In this document: positions 1 to 7,637 of the stretch, in pieces
Layout: every line of letters begins with the position of its first letter
Position numbering within the stretch: the first letter of the stretch is position 1
Assembly (NCBI GenBank): GCA_964509475.1
Contig: CAZDXJ010000031.1
Coordinates: 1-29,550, forward strand
DNA length: 29,550 nucleotides
From: CAZDXJ01 sp964509475
GTDB taxonomy: Bacteria > Pseudomonadota > Gammaproteobacteria > Methylococcales > Methylomonadaceae
Reading direction: 5' to 3'
Position numbers and translations under genes: made by a program
Notes under the pieces: generated by a model
Told to the model about the DNA's origin: nothing
Databases searched by the model: none
The model's input: only the letters and a program-made list of their open reading frames with translations

Positions 1-14
1 CGGGGTTTTTTTTT
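1..14 (+). terminator. Tail of a rho-independent terminator cut by the window edge
   Basis: The window opens with CGGGG followed by nine T residues, which looks like the 3' stem arm and U-tract of an intrinsic terminator. The 5' arm would lie outside the window. By analogy with the E. coli lon-hupB-ppiD order, the terminated gene could be hupB, but that is inference. Confidence 0.55.
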
Positions 15-34
15 GTATTCTGATGTTGGATGGG

Positions 35-64
35 TTGGCATCAATATACAATGCAGTGTATTAA
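35..64 (+). promoter_or_regulatory. Candidate sigma-70 promoter for ppiD
   Basis: A TTGGCA (35-40) lies 18 bp upstream of TATTAA (59-64), just after the upstream terminator tail and about 32 bp before the ppiD start. The -10 is a poor match and other pairings are possible, so this is only a candidate. Confidence 0.35.
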
Positions 65-96
65 ACTCAAATAAATATTGTTGAAGGTCACGCTAT

Positions 97-1962
97 ATGT
101 TGCAGAAGATTAGAGACAAAGCGCAGGGTATTTTTGCCTGGGTGATATTGATACTGATTTGTGTACCCTTTGCGTTGTGGGGTATTCAGAACTATCTTGA
201 TGTTGGTAAGGAAACGCCGGTTGCAACCGTAGGTGACAAGGAATTCTTCCAACGGGATGTGAATCGGGCTTATGCTCAGTTCAGTCAGCAATATGCCGGC
301 CGGGGAATCCCTGAGGCGGTACTCAAACAACAAGCCCTGAAAAAATTAATCAGTGATGAAGTTTTATTGCAATATGTGCAACATCAGGGGCTTTCGGTTA
401 CCGATGATACCGTTCGCAACTATATAAAATCCTTGCAATATTTCCAGGTCGATGGAAAGTTTAACAAAAAACAATACCAGGCGTTGCTGGCCGCGCAGAA
501 TCTGACTTCGGCCGAATTTACCGCGCGTATTAAAAACGCTCTAATCATGGGCCAGTTTCAGCAAGGTATCATCAACAGCAGTTTCACGACACCTTACGAT
601 ATTGAAAGTTTTTTCAAAATTCAAAACCAGCAAAGAAGCGTTGAATATGTCACGATTGCTGTGCCGGAGTTGAAAGAGAAACCTTCAGAGCAAGAAATTC
701 AAAGCTATTATCAGAATCATCTGGATCAGTACAAAGCGCCTGAACAGGTTGCGATTGAATATATTGAGTTATCGCTGGACGAACTGGCAAAACAAATACA
801 GCCCACGGAAGCGCAGTTGCAGGCTTTTTATCAGGAACACAAGGATCTTTATACGAACCCGGAACGGCGGAAAATCAGCCATATCTTGTTTAAATTCAGT
901 AAGGATTCCGAGCAAGACAAGGCCGTGTTGGAAAAAGCCTTAAAAGCCCGGCGGCGTTTGCAAACCGAAGATTTTGCCAGTGTCGCAAAAGAACTTTCGG
1001 AAGACAAGTTGACGGCGGATAAGGGCGGTGATCTGGGCCTGTTCAATGCGGGTGATCTGGAGGAAAATCTCGAAAAAGCCGTCGTGCAATTAAAGGAAGG
1101 TGAAATTTCCGAACCCGTCAAATCGGCATTTGGCTACCATATTCTGAAAGTCACGGAACTGACTCCGGGCAGAACCAAAACATTTGCCGAGGCAAAAAAT
1201 GAAATAATCGCCGATTTCAAAAAAACCGAAGCGGAAAATAACTTTTATGAACTGAGTGAAATCCTGACCGAGGTCAGTTACGAAAACCCCGGTAATTTGA
1301 CTTCGGCAGCGGATGCGGTTGGTATTGCCGTTAAAAAGACCGGGCTTTTTGCCCGTGATCAGGGTGCGGGTATTAGTGCTGAACCCGCTATTGTAGAAGC
1401 TGCATTCTCCGAGGATGTGCTAAAGGGAAACAACAGTGAACCCATCGAACTGGGCGCGGATCGGTTGGTTGTACTGCGCATGCTTGAACACCAGCCGGCC
1501 ACCAGCCAGCCTTTGGAAAAAGTCAAACAGGCGGTAAGCGATGCCTTGCTTGCCGAAAAAGCACAACAGCAAGCCCAGGAAAAAGCACGGCAGATTAAAA
1601 AACGTTTGGCGGAAGGTGAGACATTGACAGAAATCGCCGCCGATAATGCGCTGCAAGTGCAAACATTCACGGCGTTAACGCGCAATAATACACAACAAGT
1701 GCCTTTTCCGATTAGCCAGGCGATTTTTAAAGCCGCCAAACCGGTGGGGGATAAGCCAACCATTGATATTATTGCCTTGCCTTCCGGTGAGCCGGTTGTG
1801 TTTAATTTGTCGCATGTTGAGCCTGGCAAAATAACCGAACAGGACAAACAGAAACTGGAGCTGGCAAAAAGCAATATTGCCCGGGCCTTGGGGCAGGCGG
1901 ATTTTACCGCATTGCTGAAAGAACTGGAGTCTGAAACCGATGTCAGCATTAATAAGCCATAA
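97..1962 (+). CDS. ppiD: PpiD-type periplasmic folding chaperone (peptidyl-prolyl isomerase family)
   Basis: PpiD is an inner-membrane protein facing the periplasm that helps newly exported proteins leave the Sec translocon and fold. The 621 residues match the usual length of about 620. Visible parts are an N-terminal membrane anchor (about residues 11-30), a SurA/PpiD-type chaperone region (about 35-250), a parvulin rotamase domain (about 257-355, beginning RRKISHILFKF and ending near FGYHILKV), and a second chaperone half to the C-terminus. The ATG at 97 follows a GAAGGT ribosome-binding site at 83-88 and places the anchor at the N-terminus. In E. coli the single PpiD parvulin domain is thought to be catalytically weak or inactive; the same may hold here. 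The gene stands alone, with a terminator remnant upstream and the convergent fabI downstream. Confidence 0.93.
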   Translation: MLQKIRDKAQGIFAWVILILICVPFALWGIQNYLDVGKETPVATVGDKEFFQRDVNRAYAQFSQQYAGRGIPEAVLKQQALKKLISDEVLLQYVQHQGLSVTDDTVRNYIKSLQYFQVDGKFNKKQYQALLAAQNLTSAEFTARIKNALIMGQFQQGIINSSFTTPYDIESFFKIQNQQRSVEYVTIAVPELKEKPSEQEIQSYYQNHLDQYKAPEQVAIEYIELSLDELAKQIQPTEAQLQAFYQEHKDLYTNPERRKISHILFKFSKDSEQDKAVLEKALKARRRLQTEDFASVAKELSEDKLTADKGGDLGLFNAGDLEENLEKAVVQLKEGEISEPVKSAFGYHILKVTELTPGRTKTFAEAKNEIIADFKKTEAENNFYELSEILTEVSYENPGNLTSAADAVGIAVKKTGLFARDQGAGISAEPAIVEAAFSEDVLKGNNSEPIELGADRLVVLRMLEHQPATSQPLEKVKQAVSDALLAEKAQQQAQEKARQIKKRLAEGETLTEIAADNALQVQTFTALTRNNTQQVPFPISQAIFKAAKPVGDKPTIDIIALPSGEPVVFNLSHVEPGKITEQDKQKLELAKSNIARALGQADFTALLKELESETDVSINKP

Positions 1963-1994
1963 AGCTCGGGTTTTTAAAGAAAACTTGCGCTCAA

Positions 1995-2020
1995 GGTCAA
2001 TCCGCTGCGCTTGATTGACC
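1995..2020. terminator. Hairpin downstream of ppiD (weak terminator candidate)
   Basis: GGTCAATC (1995-2002) and GATTGACC (2013-2020) form a perfect 8-bp inverted repeat with a 10-nt loop, 33 bp after the ppiD stop. No U-tract follows, so terminator function is uncertain. Confidence 0.3.
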
Positions 2021-2040
2021 CTATGTTCATTTTGCAGACT

Positions 2041-2117
2041 GGAACAAGCCCAGGCCCCTGTTTACGGCAAAGGTTTTCATAACTCGATAGCTAAAAAACA
2101 GGGTGCTGGGCGGTTCC
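2041..2117. repeat. Long imperfect inverted repeat between convergent ppiD and fabI
   Basis: Left-arm segments GGAAC (2041-2045), CCCAG (2049-2053) and CCCTGTTT (2056-2063) pair in order with AAACAGGG (2096-2103), CTGGG (2106-2110) and GTTCC (2113-2117). That gives 18 paired bases with two small internal loops around a 32-nt loop. It lies in the 240-bp gap where two genes converge. A bidirectional transcript end or a small foldback element would both fit. I see no coding gene here. Confidence 0.5.
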
Positions 2118-2202
2118 GCCAGAGGTTTCGTCCCGATGATCGATCCATGCCAGAGTTATACAGTCTGTTGGATATCAAGCCCGTGAACGGTTACAAGGCA
2201 GG

Positions 2203-2985
2203 TCAAGAATTGGCCAGACCGGTGATATTGTAACCGGCATCAACATAGGTTATTTCGCCGGTAATGCCCGAGGCCAGATCCGAACACATAAATGCGGCCG
2301 CATTGCCAACATCTTCAATCGAAACATTTCTTCGCAAGGGTGAGGCATCGGCGGCTTTGCTTAACATGGATTTGAAATCATTGATGCCGGACGCGGCCAG
2401 GGTTCGGATCGGGCCAGCGGAAATGGCATTGACCCGGATACCTTCCGGACCCAGTGCCGCCGCCATGTAACGTACATTGGCTTCCAGACTGGCTTTGGCG
2501 ACACCCATAACGTTATAATTCGGAATGACCCGATCGGCGCCCAAATAAGTCAATGTCAACAGGGCAGCCTGGCGATTGGCCATCATTTTCCGGCCGGCTT
2601 TGGCCAATGCAGTAAAGCTGTAGGAACTGATATCGTGGGCAATTTTAAAATTGTCCCGGGTAACGGCGTCAACATAGTTGCCATCCAGTGCCTCGCGGGG
2701 CGCGAAAGCAACGGAATGGACAATCCCATCCAGTCCGTCCCAATGCTGTTCCAGGTAGCTGAATACGTTTTCAATCGCCTCATCACTGCTGACATCGCAT
2801 TCGACGGTGAGGTTGGAGCCACATTCGCTGGCCATTTTTAGCACGCGATCACGCAATTTATCATTTTGGAAGGTAAAGGCCAGTTCGGCGCCTTCCCGAT
2901 GCATGGCTTGAGCGATTCCCCAAGCGATGGAGCGGTTACTGGCCAAACCGACAATCAAGATACGCTTACCTTGCATGAAACCCAT
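2203..2985 (-). CDS. fabI: Enoyl-[acyl-carrier-protein] reductase (NADH), FabI
   Basis: FabI catalyses the last reduction of each fatty-acid elongation cycle, enoyl-ACP to acyl-ACP using NADH, in the cytosol. The 260-residue protein aligns with E. coli FabI from the first residues (MGFMQGKRILIVG). The SDR-type nucleotide-binding start is at the N-terminus. The catalytic pair lies in YNVMGVAKAS (about Tyr157 and Lys164), with a substrate-site Tyr at about 147. Residue 93, in SVAFAP, is Ala where E. coli has Gly. The start is supported by a GAGGAG ribosome-binding site 5-6 nt upstream of the ATG at 2985-2983. It is divergent from the ABC-importer operon and convergent with ppiD. Confidence 0.97.
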   Translation of the reverse strand: MGFMQGKRILIVGLASNRSIAWGIAQAMHREGAELAFTFQNDKLRDRVLKMASECGSNLTVECDVSSDEAIENVFSYLEQHWDGLDGIVHSVAFAPREALDGNYVDAVTRDNFKIAHDISSYSFTALAKAGRKMMANRQAALLTLTYLGADRVIPNYNVMGVAKASLEANVRYMAAALGPEGIRVNAISAGPIRTLAASGINDFKSMLSKAADASPLRRNVSIEDVGNAAAFMCSDLASGITGEITYVDAGYNITGLANS

Positions 2986-3026
2986 TTTTATCTCCTCTGT
3001 GTTTTAACAATGAAATTGCACAAGTA

Positions 3027-3042
3027 TCCATGAGGGCATGGA
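3027..3042. promoter_or_regulatory. Small palindrome in the fabI upstream region, possible operator
   Basis: TCCATG and CATGGA form a perfect inverted repeat around a 4-bp centre, about 42 bp upstream of the fabI start in the divergent fabI/ABC-importer gap. It could be an operator or a chance hairpin. No regulator can be named from the sequence. Confidence 0.25.
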
Positions 3043-3100
3043 GGATGTCCAGTTTTTTGTCCCGCCATGATACTTTCCGGTACTGAATGAGGCACATGGT

Positions 3101-3109
3101 TGGTATAAT
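3101..3109 (+). promoter_or_regulatory. Extended -10 promoter for the ABC-importer operon
   Basis: TGG followed by TATAAT (3104-3109) forms a consensus extended -10 element 46 bp before the binding-protein start. The -35 region has no good match, as is common for extended -10 promoters. Confidence 0.55.
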
Positions 3110-3155
3110 TCACCGTTAATGACATTCACATCAAAAGACAAATTATTTCTGGTCA

Positions 3156-5312
3156 ATGCTGTTTGATAAATCCCTGTTATCGAGCGTATCCCGTTTTTTT
3201 ATCGTTTTTGCGATAGGTTTACTGGCGGCTTGCGATGGTTCGCCTTTGAACAGCCCTTATCCAAAATCCCAGGATCAACAATCCATTCTTTATACATCGT
3301 TTTCCGAACGTCCGAAACACCTGGATCCGGCCAAGGCTTACAGTTCCAATGAATATGCACTGATCGGACAAATTTACGAACCACCTTTACAATATCATTA
3401 TTTACGCCGGCCTTATACTTTGGTTCCTTTGACAGCCCGAACCATGCCGGAGGTTGTTTATCTGGATGAACAAGGCAAGATACTGATGGGTGATGCCGAT
3501 ACTAGCAAAATTCGTTATACCGATTATATTATCGAAATCAATGCCGGTATCCGTTATCAGCCCCATCCGGCATTGGCGAAGGATGCCGCAGGACATTATT
3601 TGTATCATGAGTTAAGCGCGGCCCAAATTGAGTCGTTGGCAACGTTGGCTGACTTCAAAGAGCAAGGCAGTCGTGAACTGGTGGCCGAGGATTATGTTTA
3701 TCAAATAAAACGTCTGGCGCATCCATCCATTCATTCGCCGATTGCCGAATTGATGAAACGTTATATTGTCGGCCTGGATGATTTTTCCAGGAATGCCGCG
3801 GAAAAAGATTTTTCCACTCTGCGCGATGTGGACATCGAAGGAGTACGAACGCTCGGGCGTTATCGCTATCGTATCCGCATTGAGGGTAAGTATCCGCAAT
3901 TTATTTATTGGCTGGCGATGCCGTTTTTTGCACCAATGCCCTGGGAAGCGGATGTTTTTTATGCGCAGCCCGGATTGCGTGCCAATAATATTACGTTGGA
4001 TTGGTTTCCCATCGGAACAGGTCCTTATCTGTTACAGGAAAATAATCCAAATTTGCGTATGATTCTGCAGCGTAATCCGAATTTCCATGCAGAATATTAT
4101 CCATCGGAAGGGGAAAGTGGTGATCTTGAAAAAGGTTTATTGCTGGATGCAGGCAAAACAATGCCATTCATCGATAAAGTTATTTATATATTGGAAAAAG
4201 AAACGATTCCTTATTGGAACAAGTTTTTGCAAGGGTACTATGATGCTTCGGGCATTGCTTCGGACAGTTTTGATCAAGCCATCCAGTTTAGTGCAAGCGG
4301 TCAGGTTGAATTGACGCCAGCCTTGCACGATAAGGGAATCCAGTTACAAACGGCGGTGACCAGTTCAATTTTTTATATGGGGTTTAATATGCTGGATGCT
4401 GTTGTTGGCGGTTATAGCGAGTCGGCGCGTAAATTGCGGCAAGCGATTTCCATTGCCGTTGATTATGAGGAATATATCGCCATTTTCATGAACGGGCGCG
4501 GCGTGGCGGCACAGGGTTTGTTGCCACCCGGTATTTATGGTTATGACGAGGGTGTGCAAGGCATGAACCGGTATGTTTACAATTGGTCAAAGGGGCGCGC
4601 CCAACGTAAATCGATTGATGAAGCCCGGCGTTTGATGCAGGAGGCGGGATTTCCCGATGGCCGCAATCCAAAAACCGGTGAAGCTTTGATACTCTATCTG
4701 GATACAGCGGCCAGTGGTCCTGATGACCGGGCACGGCTAAACTGGTATCGAAAGCAATTGGCCAGGATTGGCATTCAATTAGTGATACGGGCAACGGATT
4801 ATAACCGTTTTCAGCAGAAAATGCGTACCGGCCATGCCCAGTTGTTTTTGTGGGGCTGGAATGCGGATTATCCGGATCCGGAAAATTTTTTCTTTCTGCT
4901 GTACGGACCCAATGCGAAAGTGCCCTATGGCGGTGAAAACGCGGTCAATTATCAAAATAAACAATTTGATCGGCTGTTTGAAAAAATGCGTAACATGGAT
5001 AACGGGCCGGAGCGCTATAGGTTGATTCATCGCTTACAGGAGATCGTGCGTTATGATGCGCCCTGGGTTTTTGGATTTCATCCCATGAGTTTTTCCTTGT
5101 TCCATAGCTGGTATCAGAACCTGAAACCCAATTTAATGGCGAATAACCGTCTGAAATACAGCAAAATCGATGTACAAAAACGTAATCTGTTACGCAAGCA
5201 ATGGAATAAACCGGTATTTTGGCCCTTGTTTGTATTGCTGTTTTTGATGCTGTTCATTTTGTGGCCGGCTTTTTTGGGTTATCGGCGCCGTATGCGGAGA
5301 ACAGGGGCATGA
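3156..5312 (+). CDS. Family 5 solute-binding lipoprotein of a peptide-type ABC importer (YejA/OppA-like)
   Basis: This is the substrate-capturing component of a peptide or peptide-like ABC importer. The 718-residue protein starts with a short signal sequence ending in LLAAC, a lipobox with the lipidated Cys at about residue 26. The next residue is Asp, which in enteric bacteria keeps lipoproteins in the inner membrane. The SBP_bac_5 fold follows (about 45-680), with typical motifs such as RPKHLDPAKAYSS, FPIGTGPYLL and LFLWGWNADYPDPENFF. Unusually, the C-terminus carries a hydrophobic helix (about 690-708) followed by a basic tail, so the protein may be anchored at both ends. It is longer than YejA (about 600 residues). 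The start at 3156 lacks a good ribosome-binding site but places the lipobox correctly. Its stop overlaps the next gene by 4 bp. The real substrate is unknown. Confidence 0.85.
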   Translation: MLFDKSLLSSVSRFFIVFAIGLLAACDGSPLNSPYPKSQDQQSILYTSFSERPKHLDPAKAYSSNEYALIGQIYEPPLQYHYLRRPYTLVPLTARTMPEVVYLDEQGKILMGDADTSKIRYTDYIIEINAGIRYQPHPALAKDAAGHYLYHELSAAQIESLATLADFKEQGSRELVAEDYVYQIKRLAHPSIHSPIAELMKRYIVGLDDFSRNAAEKDFSTLRDVDIEGVRTLGRYRYRIRIEGKYPQFIYWLAMPFFAPMPWEADVFYAQPGLRANNITLDWFPIGTGPYLLQENNPNLRMILQRNPNFHAEYYPSEGESGDLEKGLLLDAGKTMPFIDKVIYILEKETIPYWNKFLQGYYDASGIASDSFDQAIQFSASGQVELTPALHDKGIQLQTAVTSSIFYMGFNMLDAVVGGYSESARKLRQAISIAVDYEEYIAIFMNGRGVAAQGLLPPGIYGYDEGVQGMNRYVYNWSKGRAQRKSIDEARRLMQEAGFPDGRNPKTGEALILYLDTAASGPDDRARLNWYRKQLARIGIQLVIRATDYNRFQQKMRTGHAQLFLWGWNADYPDPENFFFLLYGPNAKVPYGGENAVNYQNKQFDRLFEKMRNMDNGPERYRLIHRLQEIVRYDAPWVFGFHPMSFSLFHSWYQNLKPNLMANNRLKYSKIDVQKRNLLRKQWNKPVFWPLFVLLFLMLFILWPAFLGYRRRMRRTGA

Positions 5313-6286
5313 TGACTTATATTATCCGCCGTTTGTTGTATGCGTTGCCGTTGTTGCTGGGGGTCAATGTGGTAACCTTTGTGCTGTTTTTTATTATCAA
5401 CAGTCCGGACGATATGGCGCGTATGCAGTTAGGCCAGAAATACGTCACTGAGGCGGCGGTGCACAACTGGAAACAGCAACACGGTTATGACAAACCTTTG
5501 TTGTGGAATGATAAGGCGCAAGGCAGCGGAAAACTGACTGAAACGATTTTTTATCAAAAGTCGCTGGGCTTGTTTGTGTTCGATTTTGGTGTTTCCGACA
5601 GCGGCCGCAATATCGCGGCCGATATCAAACAGCGTATGTGGCCGAGTTTGGCTCTGGCTTTGCCGACTTTGTTGATCGGCCTGCTGGTGAATATCACGAT
5701 GGCTTTGCTGATGGTATTGTTTCGGGGCAGCTATCTGGAGTTTGGCGGGGTGGTATTGTGCGTCATGCTGATGTCAATTTCATCGCTGTTTTATATTATT
5801 GGTGGTCAATTTTTGGTAGGCAAATTGTTGAAATGGGTGCCGATATCCGGTTATGACTATGGATTTGGCGCTATCAAGTTCTTATTATTACCTATTGTTA
5901 TCGGTGTTATCGGTGGTGTGGGGTCCGGGGTTCGCTGGTATCGAACCCTGTTTCTGGAAGAAGTGGAAAAAGACTATGTGCGTACTGCGCGGGCCAAGGG
6001 TTTTTCCGAAACCCAGGTTTTGTTTGGACCAGTATTGAAAAATGCGATGATCCCGATTTTGACCGGGGTGGTTGTGGTCTTACCGCTCTTGTTTATGGGC
6101 AGTTTGATTATGGAATCGTTTTTTTCGATACCGGGGTTGGGTAGTTACACCATTGATGCGATTAATCGCCAGGATTTTGCCATTGTCCGCTCGATGGTTT
6201 TTCTGGGTTCGGTATTGTATATCGCAGGGTTGTTGTTGACCGATATTTCTTATACGCTAGTCGATCCCCGCATTCGTTTGTCCTGA
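5309..6286 (+). CDS. ABC importer permease, YejB/OppB/DppB type
   Basis: This inner-membrane permease is one half of the translocation channel. The ATG at 5309 overlaps the upstream stop (ATGA), giving 325 residues and the characteristic N-terminus MMTYIIRRLLYALP. A longer reading from 5219 would run back through the upstream gene and is unlikely. Several hydrophobic helices follow the first transmembrane segment (about 9-28) and a periplasmic loop. The cytoplasmic EAA coupling loop is visible as YVRTARAKGFSETQVLFG, and the C-terminus DPRIRLS is typical. The family assignment (BPD_transp_1, peptide type) is firm. The closer choice among YejB, OppB and DppB rests on the fused ATPase later in the operon. 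Confidence 0.88.
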   Translation: MMTYIIRRLLYALPLLLGVNVVTFVLFFIINSPDDMARMQLGQKYVTEAAVHNWKQQHGYDKPLLWNDKAQGSGKLTETIFYQKSLGLFVFDFGVSDSGRNIAADIKQRMWPSLALALPTLLIGLLVNITMALLMVLFRGSYLEFGGVVLCVMLMSISSLFYIIGGQFLVGKLLKWVPISGYDYGFGAIKFLLLPIVIGVIGGVGSGVRWYRTLFLEEVEKDYVRTARAKGFSETQVLFGPVLKNAMIPILTGVVVVLPLLFMGSLIMESFFSIPGLGSYTIDAINRQDFAIVRSMVFLGSVLYIAGLLLTDISYTLVDPRIRLS

Positions 6287-6296
6287 GGAAAGAGAA

Positions 6297-7637
6297 ATGG
6301 TGATTTTATGGACGGATGCATTGATTTATTTGTTGCTGGCCATGTCATTGCTGCTGGCGCTATCCGTGCGCGGCAAGACCCATTTACGAAGACCCTGGCA
6401 AAAAATCACCTCTAACAGAACGGGTATGGTGGCCTGTGTGTTTCTGTTATTTTTTATGGTGATTGGTTTGATCGATTCCATTCACTATAAACCTGAAAAC
6501 AGCGGTAATAACGAAATTATCAGTCTTTTGGACAATTTGGCCAACCATTTACGCGAACACCCGGAGAAAACCTACTCGGCACCCTTTGCCACCCATTTGT
6601 ACAGCAAGGAGCGCATCATAGGTGCGGATGGTTCGGTTTCCTGGGCCTATCCACGTTTACAGTACGGTGGCGTGCATTTGCAGCATTCACAGCAAAAATA
6701 TCGGGATATTTTTTCGAAAGCCGTGACCGGTTTTGTCAAAGGTGCCGGTTTGTCCGGTTTTTTTATTGTACTGCTCTGGAGTTTTTACAAGCAACGGCAT
6801 CACAGGCTGTTTGCCAGCAGCAGTGCCAAATGGGCCTGGGCAAGTGTATTTTTGTTGCTTTCCGGTGGTTATGCATTAATTGAATTATCCTTTTATTATC
6901 ATGTATTTGGCACGGATAAAGTCGGTGAGGATGTTTTTTATCAATCCCTTAAAAGCATACGCACCGGTTTGGTCATTGGTACCCTGACCACGTTGATTAT
7001 GCTGCCTTTGGCGATTGTATTCGGTATTCTGGCCGGTTTTTTCCGGGGTTGGGTGGATGATGTCATTCAATATCTTTATACCACATTAAACTCGATTCCG
7101 GGAGTATTGCTCATTGCCGCTTCCATTTTGATGGTGCAGGTCTATATCGCCAATCATGAACAGGCATTTACCAATGTCACCTTGCGTGCCGATATACGCT
7201 TGTTGTTTTTGTGTATGATTTTGGGTGTGACCAGTTGGACCGGTTTATGCCGTTTACTGCGTGCCGAAACCCTGAAACTTCGGGAAATGGAATATGTCAT
7301 GGCAGCACAAGCGCTGGGTGTCCGGCAAGTGCATATTTTACTGCGCCATATTTTGCCGAATGTGATGCATATCATCATGATTTCAGTCGCTTTGGATTTC
7401 AGTTCACTGGTTCTGGCCGAAGCGGTATTGTCTTATATCAATATTGGCGTTGATCCGACGACGTACAGCTGGGGCAATATGATCAATGGCGCCCGCCTGG
7501 AAATGGCACGTGAACCCATTGTCTGGTGGTCGCTGGCGGCGGCTTTCTTGTTTATGTTCAGCTTGGTTTTGGCAGCTAATTTATTCGCCGACGCGATTCG
7601 GGATGCCTTCGATCCCAGGAGTGTTGACCGTGCCTGA
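6297..7637 (+). CDS. ABC importer permease, YejE/DppC type, with an enlarged N-terminus
   Basis: This is the second permease of the importer. The ATG at 6297 follows a GAGGAAAG ribosome-binding site 10 bp after the previous stop. The core is a normal DppC/YejE channel: FGTDKVGEDVFY (about 204-215), transmembrane helices, an EAA loop with YVMAAQALGVRQVHILLRHI, and the usual C-terminus DAIRDAFDPRS. At 446 residues it is about 100 longer than E. coli YejE. The extra length is N-terminal: two hydrophobic segments (about 8-23 and 42-60), a periplasmic-looking stretch (about 62-145), and two more hydrophobic segments (about 152-163 and 180-200) before the FGTD motif. YejE also has a long N-terminal loop, but not this many predicted helices. 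Confidence 0.87.
   Translation: MVILWTDALIYLLLAMSLLLALSVRGKTHLRRPWQKITSNRTGMVACVFLLFFMVIGLIDSIHYKPENSGNNEIISLLDNLANHLREHPEKTYSAPFATHLYSKERIIGADGSVSWAYPRLQYGGVHLQHSQQKYRDIFSKAVTGFVKGAGLSGFFIVLLWSFYKQRHHRLFASSSAKWAWASVFLLLSGGYALIELSFYYHVFGTDKVGEDVFYQSLKSIRTGLVIGTLTTLIMLPLAIVFGILAGFFRGWVDDVIQYLYTTLNSIPGVLLIAASILMVQVYIANHEQAFTNVTLRADIRLLFLCMILGVTSWTGLCRLLRAETLKLREMEYVMAAQALGVRQVHILLRHILPNVMHIIMISVALDFSSLVLAEAVLSYINIGVDPTTYSWGNMINGARLEMAREPIVWWSLAAAFLFMFSLVLAANLFADAIRDAFDPRSVDRA

Noticed and set aside
1359..1949. A 196-codon frame antisense to ppiD.
   Set aside because: The Ser/Ala/Cys-rich sequence is typical of an antisense shadow; ppiD in the other strand is unambiguous.
2015..2233. A 72-codon plus-strand frame between ppiD and fabI.
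   Set aside because: It overlaps the fabI end, has no recognisable domain, and its composition is explained by the hairpins in the gap.
7486..7629. A longer N-terminus for the double ATPase starting at 7486.
   Set aside because: It would overlap the permease by about 150 bp and adds a sequence unlike any ABC ATPase; the GTG at 7630 has a good ribosome-binding site and gives the YejF length.
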